7,342 nt of DNA from RGIG6904 sp024680835 (GCA_024680835.1 JAILBP010000174.1:1-7342), one strand, 5' to 3'; counted from the first letter of the stretch, positions 1-5,987 are shown. Notes: generated by a model not told the origin, from the sequence alone. Numbers and translations: made by a program.

Positions 1-515
1 GCCTCCCTGTTGATGGCATCCATGGATCTTAAGAGCGGTGTCTTCTTGTCCAGCGCCTCTCCGCTGTATGAGCAGAACGCTGTGGGGATATATAAGGTTT
101 TATCTTTTATAAATGCGGGGCTCGTGGGATCCCAGGCCGTATAACCTCTGGCCTCAAATGTTGCCCTGATGCCTCCCGACGGAAAACTTGAAGCATCCGG
201 CTCTCCCTTTACCAGTTCCTTGCCGGAGAACTCCATGATGATCTCTCCTCCACCCACCGGGCAGATAAAGCTGTCATGTTTTTCTGCGGTGTAGCCTGTC
301 ATCGGCTGGAACCAGTGTGTGAAATGTGTTGCTCCGTTTTCAACCGCCCATTCCTTCATGGCTACCGCTACCGCGTTTGCCACATCAAGCTCAAGATGGG
401 TGTTATTGTCGATAGTCTTTTTGAGTGCCTTATAAATATCGTTTGGCAGCTTGTCTCTCATGATCTTATCCGTAAACACCAGACTTCCGTAAAGCTCAGG
501 GATTGTCTTATCCAT
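1..515 (-). CDS. glnN: Type III glutamine synthetase, N-terminal part (3' end off the window)
   Basis: Reading the minus strand from the ATG at 515 gives 171 uninterrupted codons to the window edge; the rest of the gene, normally about 700 codons, lies outside. Glutamine synthetase makes glutamine from glutamate, ammonia and ATP in the cytoplasm and is the entry point for nitrogen. The type III (GlnN) family is recognised from FGSLVF-like LYGSLVFTDKIM near the start, THFTHWFQPMTG at about residues 80-91, PVGGGEIIMEFSGKELVKGE, SSFPSGGIRATFEARGYTAWDP and the YIPTAFCSYSGEALDKKTPLLRS-type segment, all hallmarks of GSIII and not of GSI. The start is fixed by AAGGAGGAG eight or so bases upstream of the ATG. 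The gene has its own promoter (649-677), and a terminator hairpin (591-628) sits in its leader, suggesting control by premature termination. The active site and C-terminal half cannot be judged. The family assignment is from recalled motifs and I regard it as very likely. Confidence 0.93.
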   Translation of the reverse strand, partial: MDKTIPELYGSLVFTDKIMRDKLPNDIYKALKKTIDNNTHLELDVANAVAVAMKEWAVENGATHFTHWFQPMTGYTAEKHDSFICPVGGGEIIMEFSGKELVKGEPDASSFPSGGIRATFEARGYTAWDPTSPAFIKDKTLYIPTAFCSYSGEALDKKTPLLRSMDAINRE

Positions 516-590
516 TTCTTTGCTCCTCCTTGTTATTATTCCTATCCTTTTTTCCGTAAGGTCCGCGCCACCTTTTGGAATCTTTCGGGT

Positions 591-628
591 AAAAAAAATA
601 GGCGCTCCGGACTTTCGTCCAAAGCACC
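591..628 (-). terminator. Intrinsic terminator hairpin in the glnN leader (attenuator)
   Basis: On the minus strand, GGTGCTTTGGAC pairs with GTCCGGAGCGCC around a GAAA loop: 12 consecutive pairs including three G-U. TATTTTTTTT follows. The hairpin begins only about 15 bases after the predicted start of the glnN transcript and lies 76 bases upstream of the glnN ATG. It should therefore stop most glnN transcripts unless antagonised. It is also the first strong terminator after the DAHP synthase gene ending at 709, so it may serve the upstream operon as well. No upstream competing antiterminator is obvious in the short 5' segment. Confidence 0.88.
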
Positions 629-648
629 TTTGCTCTTCATGGTTCGAA

Positions 649-677
649 ATAATAAACTTGTTTTTTTGATTTGTCAA
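649..677 (-). promoter_or_regulatory. Sigma-A promoter for glnN
   Basis: On the minus strand a perfect TTGACA (672-677) is separated by 17 bases from TATTAT (649-654), close to the TATAAT consensus. The sequence upstream is very A/T rich and could act as an UP element. The predicted transcript start is near 642-643. The promoter lies just after the DAHP synthase stop codon at 709, so glnN can be transcribed independently of the aromatic operon. Confidence 0.85.
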
Positions 678-708
678 CACTTTTTTATAAAAATTTTTCA
701 AATCTGTT

Positions 709-1737
709 TTATAAAAGGTCCGCGATCTCGTAAATAAGCCTCTCCGAAGCCTCCCATCCAAGGCAGGGATCTGTGATGGACTTGCCGTAACAGCCGCCTC
801 CCGGCTCCTGGGCTCCGTCCTCGATGTAGCTCTCTATCATAAAGCCTTTCAATATGCCCGCAATGCGGCTGTCATGTCTTGCTGAATGCAATACTTCCTT
901 GACGATCCTGGGCTGCTCAAAAGGATTTTTATGCGAGTTGCAGTGGTTGGTATCCACTATAAGCCCGGGATTTAACAGCTTCATCTCGTCATAAAGATCA
1001 CAGAGTCTCACCAGATCCTCATAGTGATAGTTTGGTCTCATGGATCCGTGTTGATCCGTGTAGCCTCTGAGAATAGCGTGTGCGTGTCTGTTTCCGTCCG
1101 AATGCACCTGCCATCCCCTGTATATGAACGAGTGTCCGTTCTGTGCGGCACTGACAGCATTCAGCATAACACGGTAATCACCTGATGTCGGATTCTTCAT
1201 ACCCACAGGAACGCTGATACCGCTTGATGTAAGCCTGTGCTGCTGATCCTCCACTGAGCGCGCACCAACTGCTACATATACCAGCAGGTCATCAAGATAG
1301 CCATAGTTTTCTGTGTACAGCATCTCATCGGCACAGGCGAATCCCGTCTCCATGACCGCACGCATATGAAGATGCCTTGTGGCCTCAATACCCTTGAAAA
1401 GATTGGGCTTTTCGGTGGGATCCGGCTGATGCAGCATTCCCTTGTATCCCTCAGCCGTGGTCCTGGGCTTGTTGGTATAGATCCTGGGCACTATGAAGAT
1501 CTTGTCCTTAACCTTCTCCTGAACAGGTATGAGCCTTGAGATGTAATCCATGACAGAGTCTTCATTATCAGCGGAGCACGGTCCTATTATCAGCACAAGC
1601 TTATCGCTTCTGCCCTCAAATATCGATATGAGCTCTGCCTTTCTCTCCTGTATGGTCTCATGCATCTTTGCCGTCAAAGGATACATCTCCTTCAACTCCG
1701 CAGGTATTGCCAGCTGCCTTTCGTACGCCATTCCCAT
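709..1737 (-). CDS. aroF: 3-deoxy-7-phosphoheptulonate (DAHP) synthase, class I alpha
   Basis: This 342-residue protein should condense phosphoenolpyruvate with erythrose 4-phosphate to DAHP, the first step of the shikimate pathway. Length and motifs match the AroF/AroG/AroH family. IIGPCS carries metal-ligand Cys54, KPRTT is at 90-94, and the GAR(S/T) motif is at 158-161. VGMKNPTSG (178-186) corresponds to VGFKNGTDG of the E. coli enzymes. DTNHCNS carries His265, MIES carries Glu302 and KSITDPCLGWE carries Asp323, so the usual Cys/His/Glu/Asp metal set appears intact. The start is set by GGAGG eight bases upstream of the ATG. It lies 30 bases downstream of the prephenate dehydratase stop and has no promoter of its own that I can see, so the two genes should be one transcript under the Phe leader attenuator. 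Which amino acid inhibits the enzyme cannot be read from the sequence, and the aroF symbol marks the family only. Confidence 0.95.
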   Translation of the reverse strand: MGMAYERQLAIPAELKEMYPLTAKMHETIQERKAELISIFEGRSDKLVLIIGPCSADNEDSVMDYISRLIPVQEKVKDKIFIVPRIYTNKPRTTAEGYKGMLHQPDPTEKPNLFKGIEATRHLHMRAVMETGFACADEMLYTENYGYLDDLLVYVAVGARSVEDQQHRLTSSGISVPVGMKNPTSGDYRVMLNAVSAAQNGHSFIYRGWQVHSDGNRHAHAILRGYTDQHGSMRPNYHYEDLVRLCDLYDEMKLLNPGLIVDTNHCNSHKNPFEQPRIVKEVLHSARHDSRIAGILKGFMIESYIEDGAQEPGGGCYGKSITDPCLGWEASERLIYEIADLL

Positions 1738-1767
1738 TGTTTTTTCCTCCGTTTCTTCACTTACTGA

Positions 1768-2310
1768 TCACTGCTCGCGTGATACAGCCACAAATCTGGT
1801 CTTATTGTCATCCCTTGTATTGATATGCTCATCCAAAACCTTCAGTCCGTACATTGCCGCGACCTCGAGGCTTGCGATAGCTGCAACAGACATCTTCTGG
1901 TCTCTGGCTACCTGTCTGGCAGCCACCGCAGTGTTTACAGTCTCCTCGACTTCATATCCTTTTTCGGTGATATATTCATCGCACTGCTCCAGCGCCTTCC
2001 TGTGACTCACAACCTTTTTTATGTCCGACAGGCTGCTCCCTCTCACTCCCAAAAGGTTCTGCACTATGGGGAGTTCATACTCCTCATTGATACAGAGTGA
2101 GCCTTTCTCCAAAAGTTCCGCTACTTCCTTAACCTTGCCTGCATAGCTGTTCTCTGTCGGCAGCACCGCTGCATCGCACTCTCCCTTCACTACCGCCTCA
2201 TATGTGTCCCTGAAATTGCCGTATGAAACATGGATGGCATCCGGGAACATCCTTCTGGCAACCACATGAGCGAATGCGCCCTCGATCCCGCTGTACGCAA
2301 TCTTTTTCAT
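1768..2310 (-). CDS. pheA: Prephenate dehydratase, catalytic domain only (no ACT domain)
   Basis: This 180-residue protein should convert prephenate to phenylpyruvate, committing chorismate-derived carbon to phenylalanine. Family marks are KIAYSGIEGAFAH at the N-terminus, PTENSYAGKV at 51-60 (usual PxENSxxGxV), VVSHRKALEQC at 100-110, NTAVAA at 126-131, AAIAS and YGLKVL. Near the C-terminus the catalytic TRF (171-173) sits in NKTRF. The protein stops seven residues after TRF, so it lacks the roughly 80-residue C-terminal ACT domain that binds Phe in most bacterial dehydratases; no chorismate mutase domain is present either. I start at the ATG at 2310, preceded by GGGAG at seven bases. An in-frame ATG at 2349 lies at the end of the attenuator T run and lacks a ribosome site. 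It is the first structural gene after the Phe-rich leader and is followed 30 bases later by DAHP synthase. Confidence 0.92.
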   Translation of the reverse strand: MKKIAYSGIEGAFAHVVARRMFPDAIHVSYGNFRDTYEAVVKGECDAAVLPTENSYAGKVKEVAELLEKGSLCINEEYELPIVQNLLGVRGSSLSDIKKVVSHRKALEQCDEYITEKGYEVEETVNTAVAARQVARDQKMSVAAIASLEVAAMYGLKVLDEHINTRDDNKTRFVAVSREQ

Positions 2311-2349
2311 CCTGTATCTCCCATTTACTAATACGCTTTGCCCACACAT

Positions 2350-2384
2350 AAAAAGGCGATCCGGAAATTTCTTTCCTGACCGCC
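2350..2384 (-). terminator. Phe operon attenuator: intrinsic terminator (3:4 hairpin)
   Basis: On the minus strand GGCGGTCAGGAAA pairs with TTTCCGGATCGCC around a GAAA loop: 12 pairs including one G-U, plus one A-G mismatch. TTTTTAT follows directly. It ends 39 bases before the prephenate dehydratase ATG and 28 bases after the leader-peptide stop codon, so it must act within the leader and not at an operon end. Its 5' arm is the same segment that pairs in the antiterminator. Confidence 0.9.
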
Positions 2385-2436
2385 TGTAAGTTATCTCATG
2401 ATCTTCACAGCATCACAAAACACCCTTACATCGGTC
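2378..2436 (-). promoter_or_regulatory. Antiterminator (2:3 pairing) of the Phe leader
   Basis: The segment GACCGATGTAAG (2425-2436), inside the leader ORF just after the Phe codons, is complementary to CTTACAGGCGGTC (2378-2390). The pairing has six base pairs (TGTAAG with CTTACA) and five more (GACCG with CGGTC) around a small A/GG internal loop. Additional CCT/AGG and CTTT/AAAG pairing is possible further out. This uses up the 5' arm of the terminator, so the two structures cannot coexist. Folding was done by eye. Confidence 0.8.
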
Positions 2437-2493
2437 CGAGGTAAAGGAAAAGAAAAAGCTAAAGGATGCTGTTGTAAATACTAAGTTTCTCAT
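2413..2493 (-). CDS. pheL: Phenylalanine-rich leader peptide (pheL-like)
   Basis: This 26-codon ORF begins MRNLVFTTASFSFFFSFTSD and ends at TGA (2413-2415). Phe occupies positions 6, 11, 13, 14, 15 and 17: six of 26 residues, five of them within seven codons (2443-2463). It lies between a strong promoter and a terminator just ahead of the prephenate dehydratase gene. Its likely role is to sense charged tRNA-Phe: a ribosome stalling at the Phe run would cover the 5' arm of the protector hairpin and free the antiterminator strand. A second in-frame ATG at 2499 is possible, but the GAGAG at 2503-2507 is better spaced for 2493. That ribosome site is weak, as is common for leader peptides. The peptide probably has no function of its own. 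The gene name is by analogy with E. coli pheL; there is no implied homology. Confidence 0.85.
   Translation of the reverse strand: MRNLVFTTASFSFFFSFTSDRCKGVL
2424..2447 (-). promoter_or_regulatory. Protector hairpin (1:2) of the Phe leader
   Basis: On the minus strand CCTTTACCTCG folds onto CGATGTAAGG with a GAC loop. The pairs are CC/GG, TT/AA, AC/GT and TCG/CGA, with one bulged T and one C-T mismatch. The 5' arm contains the last Phe codon (2443-2445), and the 3' arm is the antiterminator strand. Without a stalled ribosome this local hairpin should form first and leave the terminator free to fold. A second potential pairing, ACAGCATC (codons 8-10) with GATGCTGT just past the stop codon, would also disfavour the antiterminator. 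Confidence 0.65.
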
Positions 2494-2552
2494 GATCATA
2501 TTCTCTCTGTGTAAAACCGGACACTCAACCTGCGTGCCCTTATCTCTTCAGT

Positions 2553-2581
2553 ATGATAATCGCTTGAACGTGATTTGTCAA
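2553..2581 (-). promoter_or_regulatory. Sigma-A promoter of the Phe/DAHP operon
   Basis: A perfect TTGACA (2576-2581) and TATCAT (2553-2558) are separated by 17 bases on the minus strand, with an A-rich stretch directly upstream. The predicted start is near 2546, giving about 53 bases before the leader-peptide ATG and roughly 235 bases before the prephenate dehydratase ATG. The spacing fits a long attenuator leader. Confidence 0.87.
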
Positions 2582-2657
2582 CTGTTTTTTACAGGATAAC
2601 AACCCGGTATTTAATCAAACACTTTATGCAGTTCCGGAAAGGGTTTTTACACGATTT

Positions 2658-4109
2658 TTACACTATCCTGGCATTCCTCAGAGTGCAGTAGGTATAACCG
2701 TCCTCCTGATATGTGTCGAAGGTCCCGACCACACAGATATTCCCGCCTTCCTCGGGATAATCATCAGGATAGGCGTAATCATCCGTCAGAACGAACTCTA
2801 TCCCCTGGGCGCAGCAGGCTGTCGCATCCGCTATCACGCAGTTAAAATAATAATTGTCTGTGATCTCATCGTGATAAGACAAGAACGTCCCTTCCATTTT
2901 CACGTTTTTTCCTATATAGCTCTCCGGTGAGACCATCATGCTGTAAACCTCTGAGTAGACCATCGTGGCGGACAGTACGGTCAGATCGATGTCTATTTCC
3001 CCTGCGTCCTGTGCCGGAACCCCGGTTTCACCAGCCGGTTCAGTCTCAGATGAGTCCTCATTTATGCCATTCTGCTGTGCATTATCAATATCCGGAGCAG
3101 AATCTGCAGAACGGCTGTCTGCATCATCCTTTTGACTATCCGCATCCGCTATCCCCGCTTCAAGTACATCGTTCACGCCGGAGGGCTGTTTTTCGATCCT
3201 TCCGGATGAGCCGCTGTCTCCGCAGCCTGACGCGATACATAAGACCATAAGACACAGCAGTACTCCAACTCTTTTTTTCGCGCATATCATGCCTGCAATG
3301 TAGCAGACTGCAAAGGCCGCAACATCCACAGCCACTATCGTGGAGCCTACCGGTGTTCCCGCCAGTATGGAAATTATGATCCCTGTAAACGCACATATCA
3401 CTGATAACACTGCAGAGCATATCGTGACCGACCTGAAATTCCGGAACAGCCGCATGGCAGACAACGCCGGGAAAATGACCAGTGCCGAGATCAGCAGCGA
3501 GCCCACAAGGTTCATTGCAAGAACGATAATGATCGCTATAACGACCGCTATCAACAGATTGTATCCATTCGCGTTCGTTCCTGTCGCCTTTGAAAAATTC
3601 TCGTCAAAGGTCACTGCAAATATCTTATTGTAAAACAGGATGAAGATCACCACAACAGCAGCTGACAGCACTGTACAGAGCAATACCTCCTTCTGTGTAA
3701 GCGTCAGAATGGAGGTCGATCCGAACAACGTACTGCAAACATCCCCGGACAGATTGGTCGAGGTTGAAAAGATATTCATAAGGAGATAACCAAACGCCAA
3801 TGAACCAACGGAGATCATGGCAATTGCCGCATCTCCCCTGATCTTTGCATTCTGCCCTGTACGCAGCAGCAGGATAGCGCTGATGACCGTGACCGGCAGC
3901 ACTATCAGCATTTCATTTGTCATATTCAGAACCGCCGCTATCGACATTGCCCCGAATGCAACATGCGAAAGCCCGTCACCGATATAAGAGAACCTTTTCA
4001 GTACAAGCGTAACCCCCAACAGCGAGGAGCATAGCGCGATCAGCACCCCCACGATCAGGGCATACCGTACAAAGGGATATTGCAGATACATTATGAGTTT
4101 ATCCAACAT
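2658..4109 (-). CDS. znuB: ZnuB-type metal ABC permease fused to a lipoprotein-like C-terminal domain
   Basis: Residues 1 to about 277 are a complete metal-chelate ABC permease of the ZnuB/MntB/TroC family. They have about eight to nine hydrophobic segments and the family stretch VTLVLKRFSYIGDGLSHVAFG near residues 34-53, then LVGSLLISALVIFPALSA and AGTPVGSTIV. It should form the membrane channel for zinc with the ATPase encoded just upstream. The frame does not stop where permeases normally end. It continues through AKKRVGVLLCLMVLCIASGC, which looks like a lipoprotein signal with a lipobox Cys at residue 296. After this come an Asp/Glu/Ser-rich linker (about 297-374) and a folded-looking 110-residue domain (about 375-483) with SPESYIGKNVKMEGTF, ADATACCAQGIEF and ICVVGTFDTY, suggestive of an OB-like beta barrel. 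Start: the ATG at 4109 overlaps the ATPase TGA by one base, indicating translational coupling; a GTG at 4112 is the alternative. Either a true fusion or two products by internal initiation at Met274 (3290) is possible. Confidence 0.85.
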   Translation of the reverse strand: MLDKLIMYLQYPFVRYALIVGVLIALCSSLLGVTLVLKRFSYIGDGLSHVAFGAMSIAAVLNMTNEMLIVLPVTVISAILLLRTGQNAKIRGDAAIAMISVGSLAFGYLLMNIFSTSTNLSGDVCSTLFGSTSILTLTQKEVLLCTVLSAAVVVIFILFYNKIFAVTFDENFSKATGTNANGYNLLIAVVIAIIIVLAMNLVGSLLISALVIFPALSAMRLFRNFRSVTICSAVLSVICAFTGIIISILAGTPVGSTIVAVDVAAFAVCYIAGMICAKKRVGVLLCLMVLCIASGCGDSGSSGRIEKQPSGVNDVLEAGIADADSQKDDADSRSADSAPDIDNAQQNGINEDSSETEPAGETGVPAQDAGEIDIDLTVLSATMVYSEVYSMMVSPESYIGKNVKMEGTFLSYHDEITDNYYFNCVIADATACCAQGIEFVLTDDYAYPDDYPEEGGNICVVGTFDTYQEDGYTYCTLRNARIV

Positions 4110-4819
4110 CACTCCTCACCGCCTTTCTGCTGCATCAGGAAAAGCTTTCCGGCATCACTCTCCAGATACTCCTTACAGGTACCATAAAAAACAGATGCTC
4201 CGATATGCAGGATATGGCTTGAAAAACGAACGGCGGCTGCAATGTCATGGGAGATCATGATAATGGTAATGCCCTCGCGATTAAGGTCACGGATCAGATC
4301 ATACATCTCCTGAGTCACCTTCGGGTCAAGCCCTGCCACCGGCTCATCCAGCAGCAGCACCTTCTGTGTCGCGCATAACGCCCTTGCAAGCAGTACACGC
4401 TGCTGCTGTCCGCCGGAAAGCTCACGATAACAGCGGTTCTTAAGGTGCGATATACCCATACGCTCCATATTGGTCTCTGCCAGCTGTTTTTCCTCCTTGC
4501 TGTAAAACGGCCGCAATCCGCATCGTCCCTGGCACCCGGAGAGAACTATCTCTCTCACGGATGCCGGGAAGTCTTTTTGCACGATCGTCTGCTGCGGAAG
4601 ATAGCCGATCTCATTTTTACGAAGCCCGTCACCGATCAAAATCTGACCGCTGACCGGTTCCTGAAGTCCGAGCAGCGTTTTCATAAGCGTGGTTTTTCCC
4701 GAACCGTTTTCTCCCACAATGCAAAGATAATCACCTGCATTCACGGAAAAATCAAGGTTTTCCACAAAGACTTGCGAATCATAACCGAGCGACAGATTTT
4801 GAATGGTAACCAAAGCCAT
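4109..4819 (-). CDS. znuC: ZnuC-type metal ABC transporter ATPase
   Basis: This 236-residue protein is a single ABC ATPase that should power metal import at the cytoplasmic face of the permease. Visible motifs are Walker A GENGSGKT (36-43), the Q-loop in YLPQQ (about 76-77), the signature LSGGQQQR (134-141), Walker B VLLLDEP (154-160), the D-loop GLDP and the H-loop His191 in MISHD. FPASVREIVLSG near residue 84 is typical of the ZnuC/MntB-type ATPases of the zinc/manganese branch. The ATG at 4819 is preceded by AGGAGG at seven bases and lies 11 bases after the binding-protein stop. Its stop codon overlaps the permease ATG. The metal is inferred from the neighbours (His-rich binding protein, Fur-family repressor); the ATPase alone would not separate zinc from manganese. 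Confidence 0.94.
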   Translation of the reverse strand: MALVTIQNLSLGYDSQVFVENLDFSVNAGDYLCIVGENGSGKTTLMKTLLGLQEPVSGQILIGDGLRKNEIGYLPQQTIVQKDFPASVREIVLSGCQGRCGLRPFYSKEEKQLAETNMERMGISHLKNRCYRELSGGQQQRVLLARALCATQKVLLLDEPVAGLDPKVTQEMYDLIRDLNREGITIIMISHDIAAAVRFSSHILHIGASVFYGTCKEYLESDAGKLFLMQQKGGEE

Positions 4820-4830
4820 ATAAGTGCCTC

Positions 4831-5931
4831 CTACTTCAACGCTTCCATTAATACCGACAGATTATTTTCCATAACGGAGAGATAGGTGGTGCCATTTTGG
4901 ACATCATCGGATGTTGTCCCCTGCATTGAATCCATGGAAAGGATCGGTATGCCTTTGCTCTGCGTGTTTGCGATAACAGTTTCCGCGATCCTGTGGTCTT
5001 CTCCCTCAATGGTCATGACCGCAGGAAGTCCCAGCTCATCAACCTTCTGAGCAAGGAAGGTAATGGTCTCAAAGCTGGCTTCGGTTTCTGCCGAGCAGCC
5101 GACAAAAGCCGCATAGTAGTCAAGTCCGTAATCATCCACCAGATAGCGGAACGGGAAACGGTCTCCAAACAGAAGCGTATGGAAGGAGGCGTTCTGAACC
5201 GCCGTTTTGTATTCTTCATCAAGTGAATCTATCTTTTCAATATATGCTGCCGCGTTACTGCTGTAGGTTTCGGCATTGTCAGGATCGATGCCCTGTACCG
5301 AACCGGAAATGTCCTGAACGTAAGCTGCTGCATTGCGCAGGGAAAGCCATACATGCTCATCATATTCAACCTCCCTCTCATGCTCGTGCTCGTGTTCAGC
5401 TCCGTCTTCATCATGGTCTTCTTCGTCATGGGTGTCTTCGTCATGACTGTCTTCGTCATGCTCCTCGCCTTCCTCATGCTCATGGTCATGATCATGCTCC
5501 GTTTCCTGCATGCCCTCGACTATCTCCTCCTCTTTGGCTGAATCGCCAAGAGCATCCAGCAGATTGATGACGACCATATCCTTGTTTTCCGCCTCAGCAA
5601 GAGCTCCATCCACCCATCCGTCGGATTCTCCGCCAACATATATAAACAGATCACAGGTGGAGATCTTCATAATATCATCTACCGACGGCTGATAGCTGTG
5701 AAGATCCACACCGTTATCGAGCAGCATGGTGACCTCGGCACCGGCAGGATTTTCGCCGAGTACATTCTTCACCCAGTCGTACACCGGAAATATCGTCGTA
5801 ACGATGTGTATCCCGTCATCGCCTTGTGTCCCATCACTGCTTGATGCGGTCTCTTTATTGCCGGAACCGCATGCGCAAAGACTGCCGGTCAACATAATGA
5901 CCGCTATTAAATAAGCCAGATATTTTTTCAT
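4831..5931 (-). CDS. znuA: ZnuA-type zinc-binding lipoprotein of the ABC importer
   Basis: This 366-residue protein is a cluster A-I (TroA superfamily) metal-binding protein, anchored outside the membrane to capture the ion and deliver it to the permease. The start is at 5931, with GGAGG seven bases upstream; an upstream in-frame ATG at 5985 lacks a site and would spoil the signal peptide. The signal is MKKYLAYLIAVIMLTGSLCAC with the lipobox Cys at residue 21. Probable metal ligands are His78 in GVDLHSYQPS, His193 in DEHVWLS, His251 in ASFHTLLFGDRFPF and an acidic residue near 309 in IEGEDHRIAE. Between the first two lies a loop (about 143-185) made almost only of His, Asp and Glu. Such loops are typical of zinc-specific ZnuA and rare in manganese proteins, which supports zinc. 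It is encoded with the ATPase and permease genes; the 131-base gap upstream holds a possible weak terminator. Confidence 0.95.
   Translation of the reverse strand: MKKYLAYLIAVIMLTGSLCACGSGNKETASSSDGTQGDDGIHIVTTIFPVYDWVKNVLGENPAGAEVTMLLDNGVDLHSYQPSVDDIMKISTCDLFIYVGGESDGWVDGALAEAENKDMVVINLLDALGDSAKEEEIVEGMQETEHDHDHEHEEGEEHDEDSHDEDTHDEEDHDEDGAEHEHEHEREVEYDEHVWLSLRNAAAYVQDISGSVQGIDPDNAETYSSNAAAYIEKIDSLDEEYKTAVQNASFHTLLFGDRFPFRYLVDDYGLDYYAAFVGCSAETEASFETITFLAQKVDELGLPAVMTIEGEDHRIAETVIANTQSKGIPILSMDSMQGTTSDDVQNGTTYLSVMENNLSVLMEALK
5404..5460 (-). repeat. 15-bp tandem repeat coding the His/Asp/Glu loop of ZnuA
   Basis: Three 15-base units and one 12-base unit, each built on CATGACGAAGAC-like DNA on the minus strand, encode successive HDEDS, HDEDT, HDEED and HDED blocks. 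Each unit is a multiple of three, so gain or loss of copies would keep the frame and only change loop length. The repeat lies in the metal-binding loop of ZnuA. Confidence 0.85.
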
Positions 5932-5987
5932 TGTATAACCTCCATATATTTTGTTTTTCGGGCACAAAAATACAAGGGAAAACATGC

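Larger units (their letters stand above)
2387..2497 (-). repeat. Direct repeat pair in the Phe leader
   Basis: GATCATGAGAAACTTA (2482-2497) and GATCATGAGATAACTTA (2387-2403) differ only by one inserted T. The first copy contains the leader-peptide start codon. The second lies after the leader stop codon and supplies the CTTA that begins the antiterminator's downstream strand; its own ATG reads ATG AGA TAA. The coordinates span both copies and the DNA between them. Confidence 0.7.

Noticed and set aside
555..580. T-box-like AGGTGGCGCGG on the minus strand in the glnN leader
   Set aside because: It lacks the central ACC-type core of the T-box sequence and lies downstream of the terminator instead of upstream. 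No stem I or specifier loop fits in the short leader.
591..642. ANTAR-type two-hairpin antitermination target in the glnN leader
   Set aside because: ANTAR targets need two hairpins with six-base loops. Only one hairpin with a GAAA tetraloop is present, and there is not enough transcript before it for another.
276..737. Open frame of 153 codons on the plus strand
   Set aside because: It lies antisense to glnN and its leader, has no ribosome site, and reads through the glnN terminator and promoter. It is a shadow of the real minus-strand gene.
1550..2100. Plus-strand open frames of 151 and 91 codons
   Set aside because: They are antisense to well-supported DAHP synthase and prephenate dehydratase genes and have no start signals.
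2582..2657. Terminator for the zinc operon after the fused permease gene
   Set aside because: Only AACCC/GGGTT with a loop of about 30 bases can pair, and no T run follows. Zinc-operon transcripts may instead run into the Phe leader and end at its attenuator.
5353..5567. Plus-strand open frames opposite the ZnuA His-rich region
   Set aside because: They arise from the repetitive His/Asp/Glu coding sequence read in reverse; no ribosome sites or recognisable protein features.
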